A DNA stretch of 64,000 bases. Source: Pelolinea sp. (GTDB taxonomy: Bacteria > Chloroflexota > Anaerolineae > Anaerolineales > Anaerolineaceae). The translations under genes were made by a program, and so were the position numbers. The stretch spans positions 1 to 64,000 of the forward strand of contig JAAZOD010000031.1 in NCBI GenBank assembly GCA_012797975.1, written 5' to 3'. The notes below the pieces were generated by a model. The model had not been told where the DNA came from. It worked only from the letters and a program-made list of their open reading frames with translations, and searched no databases. How positions within the stretch are numbered: the stretch's first letter is position 1; each line of letters begins with the position of its first letter. Positions 46,588 through 55,997 of the stretch are shown here, piece by piece.

Positions 46588-48336
46588 TCAGCGGCTGCCC
46601 TTGCGACCAAACTGCCGTTCCAGTATATCCACCGAGAGATGGATCATGGTCGGCCTGCCGTGCGGACAGGTGCGCGGGTTCTGGCAACTTTCCAATTGGC
46701 GAACAAGATGCTCCTGCTCCTCTTTAGAAAGGATGCTTCCCCCTTTCACTGCCGCTCCTTTGCAGATCGAACGGATGAGAATCTCCTCTTTCTCTTTCGC
46801 CACAGGAGAAGGATCCTCTTCATCCAATTCATGCAATGCATCTCTTAAAATACTCAGAGAAAATGTATGGCTCATGAAAGCCGGCACAGCGCGGATGGAA
46901 TACGTGTTTGGACCAAAAGCTTCCATCTGAAAGCCGATCTCGTTCAACGTATCTTCAACAGAAACCAACAGCTCGGCCTCGCGGGCATTGGGTGCAAATA
47001 GCAGTGGCTCCAGCAACAACTGGCTGTCCTGTTTCTGTAATCGATTCACCAGCAGCTGTTCGTACAACACCCGTTCATGAGCAGCATGCTGATCGATCAG
47101 ATACAACCCGTCTGGCCCTTCCGCCACAATGTAAGTACCACCAACCTGCCCGATGACCCGCAGAAGAGGAATTGGATTCTCCAATCCCAGGGCAGGCTGT
47201 GCTTGATCTTTTTCTTTGAACATCTCTGCCGCAGGTGTGGGAAATTGCAGCACAGAAGGGTGTTCGGGGTATAAAAGCGACTTTTCTGGTTGACCGGGGG
47301 ACTCCGAATGAGAACCTGTCCAGAGAGAAGCATTGAAAACGGGGGCCGGTGAGGACGCCATCAGCGCCAAGCGCACTGCCCTGGCCACCTTTCCTGAAAT
47401 CGCGCGCGCATCCGCGAAACGCACCTCCGCTTTGGCGGGATGGATGTTGATATCCACTTCGGTGGGGGCAATCTCAACAAATACAATGGCGATCGGAAAG
47501 CGTCCAACCATCAAATAAGAATGATAAGAATTCACCAGAGCCGAGCTGAGCTGCACATCCTGCACCAAGCGCCCATTAACAAAGAAATGGATATCGCGCC
47601 GGTTGGAGCGGGTCAGCCCGACCGGACTGCAGAAACCATGGATGCGGCATTCCGGCTCATCCAGATTGATCTCCAGCATTTGCCGAGCGGCATCCACATC
47701 ATACATGGCTGCCAGAATCTCACGCTGGTTGCCATTCCCCGCAGTTTGCAGCATAGTTCGCCCTTCCATTTCCAAGGTAAAGTGCAGGAAGGGATACGCC
47801 AACGCATAAAAAAGCACCAAATCGGCGATACGGCTGCGTTCTGTGCGTTCTAATTTGAGAAATTTCATGCGGGCAGGCACATTGGCAAATAGGTCACGTA
47901 CTTCGAAACGGCTGCCTTGCGGAAAGCCTTTGCGGGTAATGCTCTTCACTTTGCCATATTCGCAGATCAGCTCACTGCCTTCTGTTTCCGCTCTGGAACG
48001 GGTTTGAACGCGCAAGGAGGAGACCGCCGCAATGGAAGCCAGTGCTTCACCACGGAAGCCCAACGAATGAATACGCTGCAGGTCTTCAATGGAATCGATC
48101 TTGCTGGTAGCAAAACGGGTGATCGCCAGAGCCACCTCATCCGCGGGAATGCCATCGCCATCATCGCTGATCGCAATCAGACCTTTCCCTCCCCCTTCCA
48201 CTCTGACCCGGATGCTGCGCGCAGAAGCGTCGATGGCATTTTCCATCAATTCTTTCACCACGGAAGCAGGATTTTCAACCACCTCACCGGCAGCAATCTT
48301 ATTGGTCACAGATTCGGGCAGCAATTTGATCGACAA
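46588..48336 (-). CDS. mutL: DNA mismatch repair protein MutL
   Basis: 582 residues. The GHKL ATPase motifs NAIDA, DDGDGI and GFRGEALASI are present. The C-terminal domain has the endonuclease motif DQHAAHERVLYE and the zinc-linked CPHGRP motif, so it should be a nicking MutL. The start is TTG at 48336 with GAGAGGTG just upstream; TATAAT on the minus strand (48354-48359) is a likely -10. No mutS is nearby. Confidence 0.95.
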   Translation of the reverse strand: MSIKLLPESVTNKIAAGEVVENPASVVKELMENAIDASARSIRVRVEGGGKGLIAISDDGDGIPADEVALAITRFATSKIDSIEDLQRIHSLGFRGEALASIAAVSSLRVQTRSRAETEGSELICEYGKVKSITRKGFPQGSRFEVRDLFANVPARMKFLKLERTERSRIADLVLFYALAYPFLHFTLEMEGRTMLQTAGNGNQREILAAMYDVDAARQMLEINLDEPECRIHGFCSPVGLTRSNRRDIHFFVNGRLVQDVQLSSALVNSYHSYLMVGRFPIAIVFVEIAPTEVDINIHPAKAEVRFADARAISGKVARAVRLALMASSPAPVFNASLWTGSHSESPGQPEKSLLYPEHPSVLQFPTPAAEMFKEKDQAQPALGLENPIPLLRVIGQVGGTYIVAEGPDGLYLIDQHAAHERVLYEQLLVNRLQKQDSQLLLEPLLFAPNAREAELLVSVEDTLNEIGFQMEAFGPNTYSIRAVPAFMSHTFSLSILRDALHELDEEDPSPVAKEKEEILIRSICKGAAVKGGSILSKEEQEHLVRQLESCQNPRTCPHGRPTMIHLSVDILERQFGRKGSR

Positions 48337-48380
48337 TGAACACCTCTCAGGAAATTATATCGCGCGGACTTTTTTTTCGG

Positions 48381-48386
48381 TATACT
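48381..48386 (+). promoter_or_regulatory. -10 box for a leaderless HAD mRNA
   Basis: TATACT ends 7 bp before the ATG at 48394. No ribosome binding site is present. The mutL promoter lies on the other strand in the same 57-bp gap. Confidence 0.5.
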
Positions 48387-48393
48387 TACCACC

Positions 48394-49038
48394 ATGCAAA
48401 ATTCGTTCACAATTTTATTGATCGATTTGGATAGAACCATGTACCCCTTCGAAAGCGGTGTTTGGGATGCAATCGGAGCCAGGATTCATATTTTCATCAG
48501 AAAGAGATTGGATTTATCCGATGAAGAAGCGTTGGCCTTGCGCACCCGCTTGCGTGCACAATATAAGACCACCATGCGTGGGTTGAATACCGAATTTGGC
48601 ATTGATGAAGCGGAATATTTGCAGTTCGTCCACGACGTTGATCTCACGGAACTGATCCCTCCCAACCCCACACTTCCGGGATTGCTTTCAGCGATTCCTC
48701 AAACGAAATATATCTTCACCAATGCCAGCCGATTTCATGCCGAACGAGTGCTTCAACTGCTCAAGGTTCGCCATTTCTTCACAGGTATCATCGACGTCAG
48801 CATGATCGATCCCTACACCAAATTTGAAAGGGAAGCTTTCCCAACTGCACTAAAATTGATCGGCGACCCCGCACCGGTAGAATGTGTGATGGTGGATGAT
48901 GAAGAAGAAATCATCGATCGCGCCATGGAATCCGGATTGCGAGGAATTCTGGTGAATAAGAATCCGCAGCAGAACGGTCACAACCATATCCAGATCCCGA
49001 CCATCAATCAATTGGATCAAGCGCTGCTTCAACTTTGA
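48394..49038 (+). CDS. HAD-superfamily pyrimidine 5'-nucleotidase-like hydrolase
   Basis: 214 residues. HAD motif I is LLIDLDRTMYP (Asp12, Asp14), motif II Thr is in YIFTNASRFHAERVL, and the acidic motif IV is MVDDEEEIIDRA. The cap (DLSDEEALALRTRLRAQYKTTMRGL) resembles that of Sdt1-type pyrimidine 5'-nucleotidases, which dephosphorylate UMP/CMP. The substrate is inferred from similarity of pattern only. Confidence 0.83.
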   Translation: MQNSFTILLIDLDRTMYPFESGVWDAIGARIHIFIRKRLDLSDEEALALRTRLRAQYKTTMRGLNTEFGIDEAEYLQFVHDVDLTELIPPNPTLPGLLSAIPQTKYIFTNASRFHAERVLQLLKVRHFFTGIIDVSMIDPYTKFEREAFPTALKLIGDPAPVECVMVDDEEEIIDRAMESGLRGILVNKNPQQNGHNHIQIPTINQLDQALLQL

Positions 49039-49110
49039 AAGCAATCTTTCCCTCTCACAAAATTAAATCCAGGCATACAATTATGGGTTGACTTTAATGG
49101 AGTGAATAGA

Positions 49111-50349
49111 ATGAACAAATCCTTGAAAACAATCTTGATTGTTTTTTTGATCGTGGCAGGTTTGTCGGCCGCTTTCTATGCGGGCATGTGGGTCGGCAAC
49201 GGTTCGGAGACAGGCAAACAGCAACCGACCAATTACCTTTCCAGTTCCGATCCCGAACTGGCCACCCTTTTCTCCCCCTTCTTTGAAGCCTGGAATATCA
49301 TTCATGAACAGTACATCGATCAACCGGTTGACGATGTGAAATTGATGCAGAGCGCAATCGGTGGAATGATGGAAGGGCTGGGAGATAAACATTCTTCGTA
49401 CATGGATCCAGAAACCTATCAACAGGTAAACGCGCCTCTGATGGGCAGCTACACCGGCATCGGTGCCTGGGTTGATACTTCCGGCGAGTCTCTGGTCATC
49501 ATCGCCCCCATGCCGGGCTCACCCGCCGAGGCAGCCGGAATTCTCTCGGGCGATACGGTGATCGCCATCGACGGTAAAGATATGACCGGCGTCGATCCAA
49601 ATGTGGTGCTGCAGAGCATTCTTGGGCCGGCCGATACCAAAGTCACCCTGACCATCACCCGGGAGGGCGTTGACCAACCGTTGGAGATCACCATCACCAG
49701 AGCCACCATTGAGATTCCGGTGATCGAGTATGAGATGCTCGACAACAATATTGGCTATATCTATCTCTCGCAATTCAGCGTGAATGCCGGCGAGGAAGTA
49801 CGCAAGGCATTGAACGATCTGATGGCCCAGAATCCTCAGGGTTTAATCCTGGATCTGCGCGATAATACCGGCGGATTTCTGGATGCGGCTTTTGATGTCA
49901 CCTCAGCTTTCATTGAGGTTGGACCGATCATGATCGAAGAAACCGGCGATGGAGCAAAACAAACCTACAGCGCATACGGCAATGCCATTGCACCCGACAT
50001 CCCGCTGGTTGTGCTGGTCAATGGCGGCTCCGCCTCCGCTTCCGAGATCACCGCTGGCGCCATCCAGGACCGCGGGAGAGGAATGCTAGTTGGCACCACC
50101 ACCTATGGAAAAGGTTCCGTCCAGAATTGGATCGAACTGGAAGGGGATAATGGCGCCATCCGGGTCACCATTGCTCGTTGGTTGACCCCCAATGGCAAGC
50201 AGATCAACGATATCGGCCTGACACCCGATGTGGTGGTGGATTACACGCAGGCGGATGCCGATGCCGGCATCGATCCACAGCGTGAAAAAGCAATCGAGAT
50301 CCTGCTGGGATTAATCCAGGACGCTCAAGAAACCAATACCGGCAATTAA
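49111..50349 (+). CDS. S41 family C-terminal processing peptidase (CtpA-like)
   Basis: 412 residues from ATG 49111, which has GGAG 8 bp upstream; a GTG three codons earlier is less likely. An uncleaved signal anchor (residues 5-27) leads to a PDZ domain (about 105-190, YTGIGAWVDTSG ... GDTVIAIDG). The Ser/Lys protease domain holds NGGSASASEITAGAIQD (nucleophile Ser) and TTYGKGSVQ (catalytic Lys). It acts outside the membrane on C-terminal tails of exported proteins. Followed by a terminator. Confidence 0.93.
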   Translation: MNKSLKTILIVFLIVAGLSAAFYAGMWVGNGSETGKQQPTNYLSSSDPELATLFSPFFEAWNIIHEQYIDQPVDDVKLMQSAIGGMMEGLGDKHSSYMDPETYQQVNAPLMGSYTGIGAWVDTSGESLVIIAPMPGSPAEAAGILSGDTVIAIDGKDMTGVDPNVVLQSILGPADTKVTLTITREGVDQPLEITITRATIEIPVIEYEMLDNNIGYIYLSQFSVNAGEEVRKALNDLMAQNPQGLILDLRDNTGGFLDAAFDVTSAFIEVGPIMIEETGDGAKQTYSAYGNAIAPDIPLVVLVNGGSASASEITAGAIQDRGRGMLVGTTTYGKGSVQNWIELEGDNGAIRVTIARWLTPNGKQINDIGLTPDVVVDYTQADADAGIDPQREKAIEILLGLIQDAQETNTGN

Positions 50350-50354
50350 CCATC

Positions 50355-50389
50355 AAAAAGCTGCTTGCAAATCAACAGGCAGCTTTTTA
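50355..50389 (+). terminator. Intrinsic terminator after the S41 protease gene
   Basis: Stem AAAAAGCTGC (50355-50364) with 50379-50388, extendable by three pairs (one wobble), 8-base loop, T run. Confidence 0.85.
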
Positions 50390-50444
50390 TAGTTCGGTTA
50401 TCCATCAACAACTGCAGAAGAAAAACAAATTCTTCTTCTATTAA

Positions 50445-50473
50445 TTGACAGATAGAATTGTGAAGGGTATAAT
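50445..50473 (+). promoter_or_regulatory. Consensus sigma-70 promoter for the S1-domain gene
   Basis: TTGACA (50445-50450), exact 17-bp spacer, TATAAT (50468-50473). Both hexamers are perfect. The ATG follows 38 bp later with GGGAG in the leader. It is the strongest promoter match seen in the window. Confidence 0.88.
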
Positions 50474-50511
50474 GAACGACCGTTTGACTAAACTAACGGG
50501 AGATTGACAGA

Positions 50512-51291
50512 ATGGAATCGAGTATGAATACCGACATCAAAAATTCCTCAGCACTAGAGAGAAAAATGCATTTGAAAGGAAAAGTGCTGAAAACCAGCAC
50601 CGCTGGAGCCATTGTTGATATCGGTGTGGAACAACCCGCTCTTCTGCATGTATCCCAGATCGTCACTCCCGATAATCAACCGCTCAAACGCGTCTCAGAC
50701 ATCCTTAAAGATGGCCAGGAGATCGATGTTTATGTGCGCGGGGTCCGCAATGATCAGATCGAAGTGACCATGAAAAAACCTTTTGACCTGGAATGGCGTG
50801 ACATTGAAAAAGACCAGGTAGTAAAAGGAAAAGTTGTTGAGATCGAGAAATTCGGCGTCTATGTGGATATCGGCGCTGAAAAACCCGGATTGGTACATAT
50901 CAGCGAACTCACCCACGGTTATGTCAAATCGGCCACCGATGTGGTCAATGTGGGCGACGAAGTGGAAGTCAAGATCCTTGATTTCAATCGTCGCAAACAC
51001 CAGATCAAACTGAGCATGCGCGCCCTGGAACCAGAACCGGAATCCATTGAAGGTGTCACCATCACCTCTGCCAGAAAACCGCGCAAATCAAAAAAATCCA
51101 AAGCAGCTGGTGAAAAGAGCGAAGCGGATGCTCCCGCTGTAGCCGAACCCACCGCAATGGAGATCGCGCTGCGGGCTGCCATGGAAAAATCGGAAGAAAC
51201 TCCCATCACTCAATCAGGAAAAGCAAAAAAGAGCAAAGGCATTTCGGAAGAGCAGGAAAGCATTCTGAAACGCACTCTCAAAAATCGCTAA
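50512..51291 (+). CDS. Two-domain S1 RNA-binding protein
   Basis: 259 residues. The first S1 domain is at about 20-90 (KGKVLKTSTAGAIVDIGVEQPALLHVSQI) and the second at about 102-172 (VKGKVVEIEKFGVYVDIGAEKPGLVHISEL). A low-complexity Lys/Ala/Glu tail (185-259) follows. It is shorter than ribosomal protein S1 and closer to small general-stress or RpsA-like proteins. The perfect promoter suggests high expression. The role is probably translation or RNA binding. Confidence 0.87.
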   Translation: MESSMNTDIKNSSALERKMHLKGKVLKTSTAGAIVDIGVEQPALLHVSQIVTPDNQPLKRVSDILKDGQEIDVYVRGVRNDQIEVTMKKPFDLEWRDIEKDQVVKGKVVEIEKFGVYVDIGAEKPGLVHISELTHGYVKSATDVVNVGDEVEVKILDFNRRKHQIKLSMRALEPEPESIEGVTITSARKPRKSKKSKAAGEKSEADAPAVAEPTAMEIALRAAMEKSEETPITQSGKAKKSKGISEEQESILKRTLKNR

Positions 51292-51298
51292 AAAGATC

Positions 51299-51337
51299 AA
51301 AGAGATCACAGGCATGAAACTGTGATCTCTTTTTTTA
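51299..51337 (+). terminator. Intrinsic terminator after the S1-domain gene
   Basis: 13-bp stem AAAGAGATCACAG (51299-51311) with 51320-51332, 8-base loop, seven T. Confidence 0.88.
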
Positions 51338-51368
51338 AGTGAAAAGTTCACCGAGTTGGAGCTTTCCA

Positions 51369-51377
51369 TGCTATGAT
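51369..51377 (+). promoter_or_regulatory. Extended -10 promoter of pyrG
   Basis: TGC then TATGAT (51372-51377) lies between the previous terminator and the pyrG leader hairpin. A transcript from here would have about 130 nt of leader before the ATG at 51515. Confidence 0.5.
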
Positions 51378-51440
51378 TAGAGAAAGAATGAAATGAAACC
51401 GATGTATTTACTGCAAATGACAATTGCCGATTTGCACTCC

Positions 51441-51480
51441 AAGGGAGGGTTCTTCAAACAACCCTCCCTTCTTCTTTTAA
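51441..51480 (+). terminator. Terminator-like hairpin in the pyrG leader (possible attenuator)
   Basis: Perfect 11-bp stem AAGGGAGGGTT (51441-51451) with 51460-51470, 8-base loop, then CTTCTTTT. It stands after a promoter and 35-70 bp before pyrG, behind a complete terminator for the previous gene. Its only obvious target is therefore pyrG transcription. Confidence 0.7.
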
Positions 51481-51514
51481 TACCAAACCATCAATGAAAC
51501 CGAGAAAAGCGAAC

Positions 51515-53137
51515 ATGGCAGAGAAAAACATTCAAACAAAATTCATTTTTTTCACCGGCGGTGTGGTCAGTTCGGTCGGAAAAGGATTGACCGCAGCTTC
51601 GTTGGGAAGATTATTAAAAGAACGCGGTTTCAAAGTCGGCGTTCAGAAACTGGATCCATACCTTAATGTAGACCCGGGAACCATGAGCCCTTACCAGCAC
51701 GGCGAGGTGTTTGTGCTGGATGACGGTGCAGAAACCGATCTGGACCTGGGTCATTATGAACGTTTCATCGATATTCACCTGAACAAAGATTGCAATGTCA
51801 CCACCGGTCAGGTATATGCCGAAGTGATCAGCAAAGAGCGTCAGGGAGATTATCTGGGCGGCACCATTCAGGTCATTCCACACATCACCAATGAGATCAA
51901 ACGCCGCATCATGAAAGTGGCAGAGACCTCGAGGGCAGATTTCATCATGCTCGAAGTGGGAGGAACGGTCGGCGATATCGAGAGCCAGCCCTATCTCGAA
52001 GCCATTCGCCAGCTGCGCAACGAGATCGGCCGCGATCACACCTTTCACATCCATGTCACCTGGCTGCCCTATATCGGGGCAACCAACGAACTGAAGACCA
52101 AACCCACTCAGCATTCAGTGCGCGAACTGCGTTCCATGGGCATCACCCCCAATATGATCATCGCCCGCGCCGACCAGCCAATCGACGACTCGCTGTGCGA
52201 GAAGATCGCCCTTTTCTGCGACGTGGAAAAGAAAGCGGTCATTCCCATGCAAACGCTGAACTCCTACTATGAAGTGCCGCTGGTGCTTGAAAAATATCAC
52301 GTGGGCGAATACCTGCTGGAACATTTCAACCGCAAACCGCTTAAGAAACCAGAATGGCAGCAGTGGAACGAGCTGGTGGATGCTGTCCACAACCCTGAAC
52401 GGGAAGTAAATATCGCCATCGTAGGAAAGTATGTAGAACTGCACGATGCCTATATCAGTGTGCGCGAAGCCCTCAACCATGCGGCTCTGGCCCACAAAGC
52501 CAAGCTGCATATCAACTGGATCCACTCCTGCGATCTCGAAAAAGGGAATGGCTGGGATGAATTGAAACAAGCCGCCGGCATCGTGGTGCCGGGAGGGTTT
52601 GGCAACCGCGGCATCGAAGGCAAGATCGCCGCTGCCCGTTATGCGCGCGAGAACAAAATACCTTACCTGGGATTGTGCCTAGGCATGCAAATGATGGTGG
52701 TGGAATTCACGCGCTTCCATCTGCAAAATGAAAAAGCCAATTCTACTGAATTCGATGAACACACTCCCCTGCCGGTTATCGATCTGATGCCCGACCAGAA
52801 AAATATTACCGATAAAGGCGGCACTATGCGCCTGGGGCTGTACCCATGCGACCTCACTCCCGGTTCCATCGCTGCCCGAGCCTACAAGATCAGCCAGGTG
52901 GAAGAACGCCACCGCCACCGCTATGAATTCAATAATGCCTACCGGGAAGTGCTGGCGGAAAAAGGACTGGTCTTCTCAGGCCTTTCCCCCGACCAACGCC
53001 TGGTGGAGATCGCCGAGATCAAGGATCACCCATTCATGCTGGGCACGCAATTCCATCCCGAATTTCTCTCACGTCCCAGCCGCCCCCATCCCCTGTTCAA
53101 CGAATTCATGCGCGTGGCGCTGGAACTTTCCCGATAA
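51515..53137 (+). CDS. pyrG: CTP synthase
   Basis: 540 residues from ATG 51515. The synthetase domain opens FIFFTGGVVSSVGKGLTAASLG, with DPYLNVDPGTMSPYQHGEVFV. The glutaminase domain has GGFGNRG, GLCLGMQ (catalytic Cys) and the final FHPEFLSRP with His-x-Glu. It makes CTP from UTP and glutamine. An in-frame ATG at 51494 has no ribosome binding site and gives an atypical extension; 51515 has GAGAAAAG nearby. The leader hairpin suggests CTP-responsive control. Confidence 0.96.
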   Translation: MAEKNIQTKFIFFTGGVVSSVGKGLTAASLGRLLKERGFKVGVQKLDPYLNVDPGTMSPYQHGEVFVLDDGAETDLDLGHYERFIDIHLNKDCNVTTGQVYAEVISKERQGDYLGGTIQVIPHITNEIKRRIMKVAETSRADFIMLEVGGTVGDIESQPYLEAIRQLRNEIGRDHTFHIHVTWLPYIGATNELKTKPTQHSVRELRSMGITPNMIIARADQPIDDSLCEKIALFCDVEKKAVIPMQTLNSYYEVPLVLEKYHVGEYLLEHFNRKPLKKPEWQQWNELVDAVHNPEREVNIAIVGKYVELHDAYISVREALNHAALAHKAKLHINWIHSCDLEKGNGWDELKQAAGIVVPGGFGNRGIEGKIAAARYARENKIPYLGLCLGMQMMVVEFTRFHLQNEKANSTEFDEHTPLPVIDLMPDQKNITDKGGTMRLGLYPCDLTPGSIAARAYKISQVEERHRHRYEFNNAYREVLAEKGLVFSGLSPDQRLVEIAEIKDHPFMLGTQFHPEFLSRPSRPHPLFNEFMRVALELSR

Positions 53138-53181
53138 GCGCCCTGCCCGTGATGACAACCCGGAGAAAAAGCATTTCGTAT

Positions 53182-53187
53182 TATACT
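53182..53187 (+). promoter_or_regulatory. Possible -10 box for eno
   Basis: TATACT 43 bp before the eno ATG in the 92-bp gap after pyrG, within an AT-rich patch. The -35 is not clear. Confidence 0.35.
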
Positions 53188-53214
53188 TAAAGGTTGGATT
53201 ATAAATTCACCTAA

Positions 53215-54528
<1,314 letters not shown>

Positions 54529-54537
54529 ATGGAATGC

Positions 54538-54573
54538 AAAGAGAGGAGAAGCAATCTCCTCTCTTTTTTTATC
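54538..54573 (+). terminator. Intrinsic terminator after eno
   Basis: 12-bp stem AAAGAGAGGAGA (54538-54549) with 54555-54566, 5-base loop and T run. Confidence 0.88.
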
Positions 54574-54739
54574 CAGTGACATGTAAAAGGAGTTTCAAAA
54601 TTCTCCGGCAGTCAGATGACAACTGTTGACAAAAGTTGACAGCAGAGAAACGCTCAAAATTGGTTTCAAGGAACAAAGCATATTTTCCACCGACGCTGGT
54701 GTGACATGCCCCGCCAGCATGAATTTTTTTATGAATATA

Positions 54740-54766
54740 TTGTCATGTGGGCAATCCGGATATAAT
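54740..54766 (+). promoter_or_regulatory. Promoter of the 76-residue protein gene
   Basis: TTGTCA (54740-54745), 15-bp spacer, TATAAT (54761-54766), 37 bp before the ATG. The spacer is short. The rest of the gap 54574-54739 holds two TTGACA hexamers 10 bp apart (54626, 54636) but no matching -10, and no gene that I can support. Confidence 0.5.
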
Positions 54767-54803
54767 TCGTAGATACCCATAAACCGAATTTGGAGAACAG
54801 ACA

Positions 54804-55034
54804 ATGGAACTGGATTTGAAAAAACTCACAGATGAGCTCTTGAACCTGCTGACGGATTATTTGAAGCGAGAGCCGCAGACCCTGGCACGCATCACGGAAA
54901 TCGGCGAACAGTTGAACAATGAAGGGGGTATGAGGTTAATGCGCCAGGTCGGTTCCATGGTGCAGGATCAGGACCTGTTGAAGGCATCCTGGTTGAACAA
55001 TGCCTGGGATGGGATCGGCAATTGGATGGCATAA
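54804..55034 (+). CDS. Small conserved-looking protein of unknown function
   Basis: 76 residues, family not recognised. It has its own TATAAT box and a GGAG ribosome binding site 8 bp before the ATG, which supports a real gene. It is helical and charged in the first half (LKKLTDELLNLLTDYLKRE, then ITEIGEQLNNEGG) and ends with Trp-rich SWLNNAWDGIGNWMA. No signal peptide or membrane helix. Soluble; possibly a small partner or regulatory protein. Confidence 0.65.
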   Translation: MELDLKKLTDELLNLLTDYLKREPQTLARITEIGEQLNNEGGMRLMRQVGSMVQDQDLLKASWLNNAWDGIGNWMA

Positions 55035-55210
55035 GGGAATAACCTCCCTCACCATGCCGCATTCCCAAGTGCACCCAGAAGCTGCATATTCAAGCCAGAG
55101 TTGGCGAAAGCGGTGCCTTTAGCGGCTGGGGCATATTGAATACCAAGTAGCATTAATGGAACACAAAAAAAGGGAAGAATGTTTAGAGAGTACGTTTGCA
55201 ATGCACCTTA

Positions 55211-55253
55211 CCAAATCGTAAATTTATCGGTGCATTTATAACGCACCCTACTA
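55211..55253. repeat. 43-bp repeat, copy A
   Basis: Matches copy B (55919-55961) at 36 of 43 positions in the same orientation, most differences being transitions. Read on the minus strand it contains GGTGCGTTATAAATGCACC, an imperfect palindrome of the kind found in dispersed intergenic repeats. It ends 4 bp from the stop codon of the lipoprotein gene. The rest of 55035-55210 holds nothing that I can identify. Confidence 0.65.
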
Positions 55254-55257
55254 AAAC

Positions 55258-55821
55258 TTACGGGGTATTGGCAGCAGATTGGGTGATACAGAGCATGCCC
55301 GGGGCATAAACATCGCTCTGCGGCATGCCAACCCAGATAGTATAGCTGCCCGAAGAGGCATATTCCATATCCAAAACAGGGCTCGTCCCGCTGCTATTGG
55401 ATGAATTGTCTATGCATATCCATTCTTGATCCGGCATGTGGACGATCAGCGCTGTATCCATCCCATCATCCGAAGGAACAAAGTAGATGCGCAAGAATCC
55501 TTCGGAAGCACCGCCGCTCAAGTTGAAAGCAAATGTTGGAGCAACCGTGGTGAACCCACACGCAAGATCCATCATCGAAGTGTCGAAGGTACCTCCCGCC
55601 CCCACACCTACAACGTAGGGATCCGGAGAGAAGCCACGCTGCAGGTCAGCCAGACCGTAGAGCGGGTCACCCTCATAATCCAATATTTTAGAGCTATCAG
55701 TATTCGTTGACTCTATTGGAGAGGGAGGTAAGGTGCCGATTGGTGCTGGCTTGCTGCAAGCGGAATTGATCACGCCCAGGATGCATAAAATTAACCCGAT
55801 GCGAATTAACTTCCTAACCAT
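55258..55821 (-). CDS. Lipoprotein of unknown function
   Basis: 187 residues from ATG 55821, which has GGAAGGG 8 bp upstream. The signal peptide ends in a lipobox (INSAC), so it is membrane-anchored. A Pro/Ser-rich linker follows. The mature part starts with YGLADLQRGFSPDPYVVGVGAGG and has an all-beta look with repeated hydrophobic strands (LRIYFVPSDDG, YTIWVGMP), similar in style to secreted pre-peptidase C-terminal domains. Two Cys (in LACGF and WICID) may form a disulfide, with a third near the C-terminus. It is flanked by 43-bp direct repeats, which suggests a mobile or duplicated module. Confidence 0.75.
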   Translation of the reverse strand: MVRKLIRIGLILCILGVINSACSKPAPIGTLPPSPIESTNTDSSKILDYEGDPLYGLADLQRGFSPDPYVVGVGAGGTFDTSMMDLACGFTTVAPTFAFNLSGGASEGFLRIYFVPSDDGMDTALIVHMPDQEWICIDNSSNSSGTSPVLDMEYASSGSYTIWVGMPQSDVYAPGMLCITQSAANTP

Positions 55822-55918
55822 TTTTTTATCCCTTCCTGCCAGCATTCATGCAAAAATATTTCGCTTATGATGCTAACGCAGTTCCTTACAGCAGTAAGGT
55901 ACATTTTTATCTCACCAT

Positions 55919-55961
55919 CCAAATTGTAAACCTATCGATTCATTCATAACACACCCTACTA
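55919..55961. repeat. 43-bp repeat, copy B
   Basis: Direct-orientation partner of copy A (84 percent identity by eye). Its right end runs into TATAAT (55960-55965), so the repeat supplies part of the promoter of the M28 peptidase gene. Confidence 0.65.
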
Positions 55962-55965
55962 TAAT
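55960..55965 (+). promoter_or_regulatory. Probable -10 box of the M28 peptidase gene
   Basis: TATAAT 32 bp before the ATG, with GAAGGG as ribosome binding site between. It overlaps the end of repeat B. No clear -35. Confidence 0.5.
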
Positions 55966-55997
55966 TATGAAATACCACACTCTGAAGGGAAAACGCC

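Noticed and set aside
54626-54641. Two TTGACA hexamers as -35 boxes
   Set aside because: No -10-like hexamer lies 16-18 bp downstream of either; may be chance or a small repeat.
54595-54804. 69-codon minus-strand frame before the 76-residue gene
   Set aside because: Lies over the promoter of that gene; composition and start context do not support coding.
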